Source: Hygrophila difformis
Taxonomy: Eukaryota; Streptophyta; Magnoliopsida; Lamiales; Acanthaceae
NCBI GenBank assembly: GCA_030278955.1
Contig: JAOANR010000014.1
Span: forward strand, 17,176,068 to 17,240,067
Direction: 5' to 3'
Length of the DNA stretch: 64,000 bases
The translations under genes were made by a program, and so were the position numbers. The notes beneath the pieces are model-generated. The model saw only the letters and a program-made list of their open reading frames with translations. It did no database searches and was not told the DNA's origin. Each line of letters starts with the position of its first letter. The stretch's first letter is position 1. This document shows positions 32,936-43,262 of the stretch, one piece after another.

Positions 32936-33738
32936 AATTAATAATACATCCTCCGTCCAGCCAAATTTTAGGTTGCTTACAAAAGATGAAAACCCCACAT
33001 GAAATTATTAAAGTATACTGAAATTAATAATACTCCCTCCATCCCGCCAAACTTTAGGCTGCTTACAAAACATAAAAATCCCACATAATTTTTTTTTTTT
33101 ACATTGTTCATAATTGTTTAACATTGATTTAATATAATTGCAAGTATATATTTGAAAAAGAGAAAATTGAGTTGAGTCTTGTTATAATCATGTAATTTTA
33201 GAATATGTACTTCACATAATTTTTATTATAATTGAAAACGTGCATTGGATTGGATTGTGTGCAAAAGTCTAACAAACTAAGTTAAATCTGACGAAAAAAG
33301 AAAACGTGCGTACATTATAAGATTTATATGTAATTTTAAAAACGTGCCATGTGAAGGCTTCTGCACTAATCAGACAGCGCTGATGTGTTTAAAAACCTGA
33401 AGCATCTGTTCTCCCCTTCACTGAAAAACGCCTTTACACATTAATATGATTAGGTACAACAATCTGTGCTTGATAATACTGCCTTCTTCTGTGATCTAGT
33501 TCTGTTTCTTGCAAACTTTGCTGCTGGTCTATTCTAATTTCTTGTTTCTTGATTTGCGCCTGTTTGAACGTTTGTTTTCGGTTATACTCTCGATCAGGGT
33601 TTGATTTCGTAAGGTTGTGTGATGTTTATCCACACTTTATGTTGATATTCAGCTGCTAAGTCATATTCTGATTCTTGCAATTTCCTTACTGTTTATATAC
33701 TTTTTAACTTTTGGATTAATAAACTTCAATTTTGCAGC
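32936..33738 (+). other. Upstream region of saposin gene 2, with MITE remnants
   Basis: Degenerate Stowaway-like sequences are at about 32945-33300 (CATCCTCCGTCCAGCC, then CTCCCTCCATCCCGCC). From about 33333 the sequence follows the upstream region of saposin copy 1, with deletions. The conserved leader is at about 33397-33600 and a 5'-UTR intron acceptor TTTTGCAG lies just before the ATG. Confidence 0.55.
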
Positions 33739-35276
33739 ATGGACACAAGGTTGGTCATATTTCTATTTGTAGTCAGCAGCTGCTGGAGCTGTAATGCAAG
33801 AGACCTGTCAGCTAATCATGTTAATGGAAGAAGTCCAATTTATACAGGTATTAGTTTACTCTATTAAATTTAATTGATAAGTGGATTTATTGTTCAAAAT
33901 GTGGAATGTGGCTCTAGCTTTCTGGTTCGATGCCTCTGAATTTCCCATAGAAGGCTTTATTGTTCAAAACTGATCTATTGTATCTGTAGCAATTAGCATC
34001 CCCTTCCAAAGGACAGTCCTTATCCACTCTTATTGTATAATGCAAATTGTACTTCTAATTAATCTTGCACCACGATTTATCTGTTTCTACTTTCCTATTT
34101 TCGTTCTGGACCTGAATGGTATTCTCTTGAAATTTTAATTGAAAGAGCAGTTCTATTTAATTCTAATTGCTTCCATCTGCTACCAGTCCCGCAGTTCGAT
34201 GATGAGCTGACTGTGGTAGAAGCTCAACCTGTGGGAGAAGTTATCAGGAACAAAAAGTTTTGTACGTTGTGTGAAGAGTTTGCGACCAAGGGGTTAGCTT
34301 ATCTCTCAGACAACAAAACCCAAACTCTGATCATTAGCATCCTTCACAGCTCCTGCTCCAGAATAGGTCCATTCAAGGAACAGGTACTTAGACAAGAAAT
34401 GTTCGAGTTGATTGCCAATTGAAGTAGAAACCTGGCTTTCATTCTGGTGTATTGCTACTGAGTTGTTTTATTTAGCAACAAATTTTCTCTGACATTGTTT
34501 TATTTTTCCTCTGAGTTGGATCATGGGAAAGATATTGGAAAAAAACAGCTGCTGAATCGTTAGATGGCATAAAGCTGCGTTTTTTATGTATAAATTTCTG
34601 TGATAACTAATCACTGTATTGCTACTGTTCTTTTTATATGCTCTAATAATTGGTAATCTGGTCTTTTCAGTGCATTCTTCTGGTGGACTATTATGCCCCT
34701 CTATTTTTCTTGGAGGTTTCAGAAATTCGTGCTAAAGATTTCTGTAAAAAGTTATACCTTTGTGAGGGACACATTTTCACGCATCAGCATCTGTCCAAGG
34801 ATACATGCGATTTATGCCACGATGTTGTTACACAGGTGTTGGAAAATTTAAAAGATCCTGATACCGAGGTAACAATTTGATTACAAAATATCGACCTTTA
34901 TATATGACGGAATACTTATACTTGGTGTTTATTCTCGTGCTTTCGATCTAAACTGTTGCATCATTGCTGCAGATGGTGATAATTCAGCTCCTTCTCAAGG
35001 CCTGTACCGCGATTGGCCACTCTGCAAAAAAGGTATCATCGTCTCAACATATCTCCCAATCTATTTTTGTACTATACATTTTTATTCCATCCAAGAATAT
35101 TAGTGTTCAACCGACATTTTTTTTTTTTTTTTTTAATTTGGATGCAATGACAACAGTGCAAGAGATTGGTATTCGAGTATGTCCCTGTCATTCTTGTTAA
35201 CGCGGAGCAGTTCCTAGAAAACCAAGATGTCTGCAAATTTCTACATCTTTGTGAATCAGTTACTGCTGCATCTTAA
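33739..35276 (+). CDS. Secreted saposin-B domain protein, tandem copy 2
   Basis: Five coding exons: 33739-33847, 34187-34383, 34671-34868, 34973-35032 and 35157-35276. They give 227 residues with the same exon phases as copy 1. The signal peptide (LVIFLFVVSSCWSCNA) and both saposin-B domains keep all twelve cysteines (CTLCEEF...KKLYLC and CDLCHDVV...CKFLHLC). It differs from copy 1 by a 7-residue deletion between the two domains and a shorter C-terminal tail ending VTAAS. Introns are compact. Exons and intron fragments align closely with copy 1, so the pair arose by tandem duplication. Expression of either copy cannot be judged from sequence. Confidence 0.88.
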
Positions 35277-35830
35277 GGGAAGTGTGATCGATGATGAATA
35301 TTGGCTCTCACTTGGATCTTGTGATTGCAGATTGTGATTGCTGTTTGTATAAAGAAATGGATGGGGGCACCGAATACATTCTACAATTCTACTGCACATT
35401 TGTGTGTACGAGCATCACCTATGGCTTTTATGCGTGCTTGTTTCATGACGATGCATATATTATGTACCGATCGTTTAATGCTTGTGCTACCTTGTTCCAA
35501 CCTTTTCTCATTCTGTGTATGAATAAATCGGGTAGACTTGATGGCTATTCAAATTTGAATGGCTTTGGATTGGAAGCTATTGATCCCTTGCCCACAATTG
35601 CTTTCCTATCTTGACAGTCTTGTAGATTACATTTTTTGCTGCACATTGAGCTAGATACTATCTTATGAGAGGACACAATCTGATATAGGATATGTCTAGT
35701 TAAGTTTCTGTATGAATTCATACATAATTTTAGGACAATGTTTTTTGGTAATTACTGGAAACTTGTTCTTTGATTTCAATAGTGTGATCCCCAAATATCT
35801 GCAAATTCGCCTGGCTGCTCAAACATGCAG
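35277..35830 (+). other. 3' region of saposin copy 2
   Basis: Matches the region after copy 1 (TTGAGCTAGATACTATCTTA is shared). It contains the presumed 3' UTR. No gene. Confidence 0.55.
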
Positions 35831-36165
35831 TATTCTTTAGCATACACAAATTTCCTTCTTTTTGTCCTTTTTTTTTTTTTTTTTTTTTTGCTTTAAAGAA
35901 ATGATAAGAATTTTTGACACACAAATTATAAAGAGAACAAAGAGGGATACGAACCCAAATTTCACCCCATTTACAGGTTTTCGCAAACTGCCTTTGATCG
36001 GGTGTTTCAGCTGCCAATCAAGAATATTACTCTCCATCTTGTGATTTGGAACCCTCTATCTTATTGTGATATGATTTTACATATTGATGGAAATTCGCTT
36101 GGGAATTCGGGTTCTGTGGGTTTTAGGAGTGTACTTCGTGATAGTGATGATAGGCAGGCCCGGTG
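35831..36165 (+). pseudogene. LINE RNase H remnant after saposin copy 2
   Basis: After a long T run (35865-35890), the plus strand holds a remnant reading LHIDGNSLGNSGSVGF and VLRDSDD at about 36075-36160. This is the first strand and catalytic-Asp region of a LINE RNase H, nearly the same as the start of the remnant at 32470. It breaks off at about 36165. Both remnants sit at the same place relative to a saposin gene, so they were duplicated with it. Confidence 0.6.
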
Positions 36166-36392
36166 AACAGGGTGTTCATCCCGTGCCATTTTATTAAAAA
36201 TATTTTATTTACTAATGTACAGAAATGTCCAATTGCTAATTCCCTCTTTTGTTTCCGGGTGCAGGCGGTTATCAGGATGTAGTAGGCTTTTTTCCGGAAA
36301 TAAAGCTAGCAAAGAAGGGCTACTGCGAGGGGCCCATTTTATAAAAAAAAATATTTTATTTAATATGTATTCAATTTCTTATTTGTAATTCG
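36166..36392. other. Unclassified repeat-like spacer
   Basis: Two related AT-rich blocks (GCCATTTTATTAAAAATATT at about 36184 and CCCATTTTATAAAAAAAAAT at about 36333) flank a GC-richer middle. It may be a small transposon fragment. Nothing further can be said. Confidence 0.3.
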
Positions 36393-37370
36393 GCAAATTC
36401 CAGATAAGTCCCCGTAGTCCAAATACATCCAACTTTAAACCCTCTATACGAAAATACTTCCACTCCAGTACCCACCCTCGAATTTTGATTTTTTTTTTAA
36501 ATTAGAAAAACTGAAAAGACCAAAATACCCTTAAGTGAATAAAAAAATCAAGAGATAGAAGAAAGGGCAGCAGGGTCATTTCCTAAAGGTGTCTTGTCAC
36601 ACCTCGTAACCCCCGCCACCACCGGAGATAACCGCCCTCCTCCACCTCCCCACTAACACCATCTCCCCGGCGGTTTTAATGTGGCAAAAGAGAAGGGAGC
36701 CGAAGGGTTTTGTAGAGTGCGTCTTGAGCTTTCGAATGAGGGGTTAGTCGATTTATATGCGAAAAACGTCGGGGAGAGCATTTTGAAGAGGTTTCCTGAG
36801 TTCGAAGTCGAAATAGGAACGGTTTGAACTCGACATCAGTGATTTTGAAGCCCCACAGACGCAATTTTGGTGGAAAAACTTGAAGATTGTTCGAAGGTAT
36901 GCACTACTTAATGAAACTGAAATGGGTGTTGAATATTGTGCGTTCGAGTGTGAGTATTGGAAGGACTGTGGTTGTTTTTGTGGTGGATGTGAGTGGAGAG
37001 TTGCGAAGAAATGGGTGTTCTGAAGTGTAATGATATCTCGAAGCTGAAATTGATGAAATTTGGTTTTTTTTTGGAGTGTGGGTATTCGAATGAACATGGT
37101 TGTTGTGGTATGCGGATGTGAGTATAGAATTCGAAAAGATGGGTGGTGTAATGTCTAATGCTATATAGAAAGTGGAATTGTTGATATAAGTTGCTTTCGA
37201 GTGTGATTGTTCGATTTTGTTGGTTATTTCTGTCTCTGGATATTGGTATTCAGTGTGAGTGTTGTATGCTTTGGTGTATCATAGATTAAAAAATAAAAGA
37301 GGGTTGGGTATGGTCTGCTGTGTATTGTTGTGTTTTTATGTGAAAAGTGTAGTATTGATTGGCAGGGGAA
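36393..37370 (+). promoter_or_regulatory. Upstream region and probable 5'-UTR intron of the Ulp1-like gene
   Basis: A donor-like TTCGAAG/GTATGC at 36897 and an acceptor TTGGCAG at 37364, six bases before the ATG, suggest a 5'-UTR intron of about 470 bp. The upstream part would contain the MULE terminal repeat acting as promoter. I see no clear TATA box. Confidence 0.45.
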
Positions 37371-40300
37371 ATGGCATCCAAAGAGGAGAAGGGGACTACG
37401 GAGGAGGGTGTGTCGGACAAGAAGGCAAATACTGTCACTGAAGAACAAGGGGATCATAAGAAGGAGCGAGCGAGCGACTCATCAGCAACGGTAAGAATAT
37501 ATGTTGAGTTTTCTGTTGCAATATTGTTGGATGTTGGAGCAAAACGTAGGTATTGATTGCTCCTTGATATGTTATTGTTTTAAGAAAGGTGGAGTATTTG
37601 ATTCATTGTTGTGTTGTACTTGTTTGGTTGACAGGGAAAAATGGGGAAACCTCCCGGAAAAGGTAGGAAAAAGCAGGCAACTGATCCGAAGCAGGCAACT
37701 GATCCGAAGCAGGCAACTGATCCGAATAACACGGCGAGCATCAAGCCCCGTTGTTCGGTAGGGGTGCTTCAGGATGCAATCCGGAATGTTCTACCGAAAG
37801 TAACGCAACAACAATTGCAGGCGGTGCAGAGGACGCCATTCCACCACTTCATGAAACTTGAAGCGGCATACGGTAGCAAGACAAGGCTGCAGGCGCTCGT
37901 GGAGCGGTTCGATCCGGTGAGATGTGTATTCATGGTAGGAGAGGGCATAGCCATGCCGTTCGAAGCGTGGGAATATTCAGTAGTCCTAGGGCTGCATTCG
38001 AAAGGCCTGTATGTACTCCCTGACTGTGAGCCGCCGTCTGATTTCAAGAAGAGGTACTTTGGAGACCGGACGTCGAATTTGAAACGGGCGGAATTGCTGG
38101 ACCTGTTTGACCGCTTGGCCGGGACTGATAATGACCTTGATTTTGCAAGAGCATACGTTTTAGTGGTGTTCAATTGCCTCCTCTTCCCGACGTCTTCACT
38201 GGCAACTCCCGAATTCCTTGTGCACCACGTCGACGACCTGAATAGATTGGATGAGTATGCGTGGGGATTGGCATGTCATACATTTGTTGTGGATTCGATG
38301 CGGAGACACGTGGAGGAGAGTAAAGTTTACATTGATGGATGCACGGCCGGAGTGGTTGTAAGTGTGTTAATTTTCTGTTTCCTATGAAACACAGTTATCT
38401 TAATGGTACAGGATACCATACCTAAGCCTTAAAAATACCCAACTTATGGGTAAGAACAACCATGTGGTGCTGATTGGTTTCTTTTTGCAGGGATGGTTCT
38501 ATGAACGGTGCCCCCATCTAGCGAAGCCGCTTACCGAATACTGCATCCCACGTTTCACGCGCTGGAAGGAGAAGCACGCTCGGATTGAGGTTACAAGGGT
38601 AGATATGAAGAAGCTCAGGGAGCACCACATCTTGGAATTCGCATTGTCAAAGCGCGAGGAGAAATTTACCATTCCTCAGGTCGCCACACCTGCCAAACAT
38701 GTGCTGAAGGTTAATGAGTGGGCTCCCAATCAGGTTCCGAGCCGCAGACGACTGAAACGACGAGAGCGCAAGCCAAGTGAGGAGGCCAAGAAGAAAACAC
38801 CTGTTCTTGATGAGGAAGAAGAATTTGGGAGCGAGGAGACGTGTGAGGAGGGGGAAGAGAATCAGGGAAGGGATGGCGAAGATGATGATGACAATGCGGG
38901 AGATTCAGGATTCGTTAGAGATGTTGAGAGCGAGGAGAAGTTATACGAAGGTGATGAAGTGAGCGACAAATCAGCTGACCTCGCTCAAGTTGTTGGCCGG
39001 GCTCGGGACTGGGCACTGGACGAGACACGGAAAAAGAGCAGTGAAGAGGTGGAGCTACGGACAAAGCGTAAGGCGGATAAGAGCATGGAAACAGCTCCAC
39101 AGCCATGCAAGAAGAAGAAGGTGGAAGAGCCGAAAGCAGAGCAGGTATGTTATCACTACGCTTGTATGTGTGTTAGTACTGATCACTGACTGTGGTACAA
39201 CTTTACATTCCAGGTCGTTATTGATGTTGAGAAGCATAAGGGTGCTGCACCTCGTGATTACGAGAGTAGGACGCGGAAGAGGTATTTGGGCAGGAATGAT
39301 TATGCTGGAAAGGATAGTTTGTCTCCTGAACAGAGGCTCCTACTGGAGAACTTTATCGAAGCTTGTGGATCGTTATCATAGTATGTATTAACTGTGATTG
39401 TGTTATAGATCAATTTAAGTCTGATATTAGATTTGCGATGTTAGGTATTCTGTAGACACTGAGTTAGGTATTACTTTTGTATTGCAGTGAACAGGTTTGG
39501 TCCAAGGGCATATATGCCATCGTCCCGTCCAGTATGTTGCTGTGTCTATTTGATGACGCCGTCAGTAATGATTTGGTGGGGAGCTATATTACTATCATTT
39601 GCGATGTTCGCTTCAGGTCTTTGAATGGAATCAAGAATAGGATGGGGTGCATTTCGCCGTACACGACGGTAAGCAATCTTCCACGTTTTATGCTACAGAC
39701 ACTAAGTTGGGTATTACTTTTATTCATATGAGTGTATGCATTGATATCTCCTGAACAGTCATTGGTTTTGAGCCTTACTATGCGAAAGTCTAAAGGGAAG
39801 GAACTGACAGAGGCTCAGTACGAGGATGTGTATGAGGGCCTGTGGGAGTCGTCGAAGAAGGAATTGGACGACGCTAGCCGGTTAATTGTGTCGGGGGTGC
39901 GGTACATCTTGTTGCCCGTGACCACAGAGTTCCATTGGTTTCTTCTGGTTCTGGACATTAAGAAAAAACAGATTTTGATGTATAATTCACTGTGGCACTC
40001 GAAGTATACCACCCCATCCGTGAAAGTGGTAAGTATATTTCAGGTTTACTGGTCGTTATTGATGTTTACTCAGTTGGGTATACTTCGTGAATAACTGTCG
40101 TGTTCTTATTCTTTGCAACATGTCGAGCAGGCTAACTTCTTTAAATGGTGGCTGGCGGATTTCGGGGTTGGCATGGAGGATACATTGGTCCTCCAAGATA
40201 ATTGTAGACAGCAGGTCAGCTTGACTGCTGGTCCTACATTGGATTGCGGAGTCCACGTCATGTGGTGGGCAGAGGCCCTTCTCCGAGACACGGACGAATT

Positions 40301-40757
40301 TTGGGCCACCGAAATGACCGCGGACATGAAAGCATATCGAGCACTGGTGGCCCTCAGAATCATCGTTGATGCAACTGGTAGAGATGCATCAATCGTGGGT
40401 CCTGAAGCTGTTGGTGGTCCCACAATAAAACACCCTCCTGGTCATGATACAACATCCTCTGAAGCGCAATACCCAGGTGTGAAAGTCAATGATGCTGACC
40501 CGAAGTCCCCAGACCTGATGTCCCCAAGCGAGCATGTCCCGGAACCGAAAACGGAAGTGGATGATGATCCTAAGTCACGGGAGGAACAGCCTTCCATTGG
40601 CGAGGCTCCCGATTCCAAGTCGGATGGTGGCAATGCTCCCATTGCCAAGATGGATTTTGATATGAATGAAGAGGCCAGGTCACCTACTGCAACGGATGTA
40701 CATGCTACAGAGGAGCACCCAGGCTCACCAACAAATTCTGAGCATGAAACATCCTGA
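37371..40757 (+). CDS. Ulp1-like C48 peptidase carried by the MULE
   Basis: Seven exons: 37371-37490, 37635-38357, 38491-39144, 39214-39380, 39488-39668, 39759-40028 and 40131-40757. All introns are GT-AG and the frames join cleanly into 913 residues. The N-terminal part resembles the DUF1985-type domain of plant transposon Ulp proteins (FHHFMKLEAAYGSKTRLQAL, FARAYVLVVFNCLLFP). An acidic Glu/Lys-rich middle follows, then a C-terminal Ulp1 fold: EFHWFLLVLDI with the catalytic His, ILMYNS where the catalytic Asp should be, QDNCRQQ with the oxyanion Gln, and LDCGVHVMWWAE with the nucleophilic Cys. Family members cut SUMO-like conjugates; activity here is uncertain because Asp is replaced by Asn. 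QATDPK is repeated three times near residue 55. A 120-residue acidic tail follows the protease. Confidence 0.85.
37673..37726 (+). repeat. In-frame 18-bp triplicate in the Ulp1-like gene
   Basis: Three identical 18-bp units (GCAGGCAACTGATCCGAA) at 37673, 37691 and 37709 encode tandem QATDPK repeats. Exact identity points to recent slippage. Confidence 0.9.
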
Positions 40758-41031
40758 ATCATTTATGTTTGGATATGTGTAAGAATGAGAAAACATACTC
40801 AAGGGTATATTTTTGGCAACATGTCGATGTGGCAATGTTGGATTTGTGTTTGGACAAATTGGTTTTGTTTATGTGGCTTCTTTCATTTTGGTTGGTATTG
40901 GACTTTATGATGATGAGTATTGCCCCAGTATTTACAAGTGTGTGAGTGTACATAAATTAAGTAATATGTATATGCAAAACAGGGATGATTACAAGCCTAG
41001 AATGATATTGATTACTAGTGTAGAACGACAA

Positions 41032-41442
41032 TTATCGGCCTAACAATAATCCTAGAATGAAAATGATTAGAAATCCACAAACTACATTCCAAACTAAAAT
41101 TTCAGTAGTTCTACTAGATTCTACTGCTTGCCGTTGGACCACTGGAGAAGACACTTCACTAAATTCTTGGGGTTCCGTATGAACATAACTTGCACAGAAG
41201 TCACCATATGAGACCTTACCGATCGGAGGTTGGATGGGGGCACCGCTCGGTGTCCAAGTTGCGCCACAAGGGTACACCCAACGGAAAAAATTACAGCTCC
41301 GGCAACTATAGTATTGCCTACCGAAATTGCCCTTAGCCAGTGACTCCACCACACGTATAGACATCTTTGTTCCACAGTTGCAATACGGTGCAGGTTCGTA
41401 CCGGAGGTCCATCCTTTGAGGGCCTTGCCTTTGCTGCTCCAT
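41032..41442 (-). CDS. Small GRF zinc-finger protein with C-terminal membrane helix
   Basis: 136 residues starting MEQQRQGPQR; an upstream in-frame Met at 41484 is less likely. Residues about 22-60 form a GRF-type zinc finger (YCNCGTKMSIRVVESLAKGN, then FGRQYYSCRSCNFFRWVYP), a fold that binds single-stranded nucleic acid in known cases. The last 25 residues are a hydrophobic helix (VWNVVCGFLIIFILGLLLGR), so the protein is probably tail-anchored. It converges with the Ulp1-like gene (stop codons 274 bp apart) and has the same orientation as the transposase, so it appears to be part of the MULE. No intron. Its role is unknown to me. Confidence 0.75.
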   Translation of the reverse strand: MEQQRQGPQRMDLRYEPAPYCNCGTKMSIRVVESLAKGNFGRQYYSCRSCNFFRWVYPCGATWTPSGAPIQPPIGKVSYGDFCASYVHTEPQEFSEVSSPVVQRQAVESSRTTEILVWNVVCGFLIIFILGLLLGR

Positions 41443-43262
41443 ACTACCAAAATGCACACACAAGCAGATGAGGGGATGTGTCACTCACTAAAAACCCTAC
41501 TTCAGTTTTGAATCTGTGGTGAAGAGGGGGTGCAATGCATTTACATTGAGCAATAAATAAGGGTGGGGTGCAATGTCCACGTGGCGAGTCATCGGTCAAT
41601 ACACCTTTTTTGGAATATGTGTACTCGGTGGAGTCTAGTACGGTTCAACTTTAGGTGTTGTATCCAAACCGCAGTAGTCGATTATATACACTTGCATGTG
41701 TGTTGTGGTACTTCATAATATTGAGTACTGTTTTTGAACTCCTTTTCATGCCCGATTAACGATGTCATAAGCTTATTCATTCAACATCATACGTAAAAAT
41801 GTTCATTTGGGCATATTGCTATATTAAGCGATAATAAGTTATAATCTGAAATGAAGTGGTTGATAAAGAGAGTAATGTGTATTATAGAATTCATAGGAGG
41901 GTGCCATCGTGTCATAAACAACATCTTGAGTGTGTTCCATTTGGGTTCGAAACGGTGAATGTGTCCAACTATAGTGTATGACCTAGACCTTGTGCATCAT
42001 TAGAATGGTGCCCATAATCCAATCAAAAACTGAAGTTAGCTAACTCATGTATTTTCTTGGACATATTGGGTACTATCCCTGCATGTCCTTGTTACCATCT
42101 CATGTTGGTTGGGTGGGTTTGAATTCATCAAGAAAATCTGTCACTGATGTGACATGTCAAAAAAAGTTATGATTTGACTGGACCAGCAAGATACTTTTCC
42201 CACTTCCAATGTCCCCAGACCTTATTTTATTATTTTTTGGGGTTTGCCCATATCCGGTACACTGTCCGAGAAAGATATGATGTGACATGCATTGGAGGTA
42301 TATATTATTTTGATGACTGATTGTAGTTTAATACCTAACCAACTTAGATTTATAACACAACTACACCTCCACCAGTATCTTACCCAATCCCGTTAATAAC
42401 CACATCGCTATCAAGCCCATGCAAAGACTATACACTAAGTTAGGACTATGTCTCATCTAGCTGTATGAAGTTATCAGTAGCTGACCCACACCCATGTCGT
42501 GACAGCATCGATACCAAGAATTCCGAGGATTAATGAAACTTAAGTATTGGAATGAATATGTGTTGTATTCTACTTCAAAAGCTATGTTATTTCGTGCAGC
42601 AAGTTTGGTTCTTACATTGCATGCCCATGCAAAGCCTATGTGGGGTCCGGAGTATGGCCATTCTCGCAGTATGATGTGACAGCTAGCGTAACTTACACTC
42701 AACCTCTGCAAAAAGGTGTGATTTTGACCACAATGATGACTACTTTTTGCAAAATTCAAATGTGTAATCATTACGTTTTTTTAGTATTTTGATTTTTTTT
42801 TAATTTTTCCTACAACCCTCAAAGCAGATGGTTTGCTATATATGTTTTCATTGATCAAGTATGGGTGTTTGCAAGTTTCTATTCTTTAATATGGGACTCA
42901 CCCAAATCCACACTGCCTGCAAGCTCGATTGGTGCAGAACACCTGTCTTCCCCAAAATAATAACATACTTGCTTTAATGATACATCAGAATATTGTTCAT
43001 CAACAACATATTACAATTCACCCAATGACAAAACACCACCATGGTCTAGTATCCAGTGTTATACATCAATGATATGTGCATTCAGTTCTACTATTAAATG
43101 GTATCATTTGCTGAAACCATCCGAGTACAGGATGTTTCACACAATGAAACCATACAAAAATATTCAACACTTGCCTGTACTACTTACAAAAGTGGCATGA
43201 TACCATACCGTGCATGATTTATACCCAGGTGGTGGCACAAAAATATCACACTTCCCAGGTTA
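41443..43262. other. Noncoding interior of the MULE
   Basis: About 1.8 kb between the GRF gene and the transposase. It must hold the promoter of the GRF gene (minus strand) and the 3' UTR of the transposase. No convincing coding sequence, repeat or terminus seen. Confidence 0.5.

Noticed and set aside
37371..40757. A host SUMO protease gene of the ULP1/ESD4 type
   Set aside because: Domain layout (DUF1985-like N-terminus, acidic middle, divergent C48 domain) and adjacency to a MURA transposase fit transposon-borne Ulp1-like genes better.
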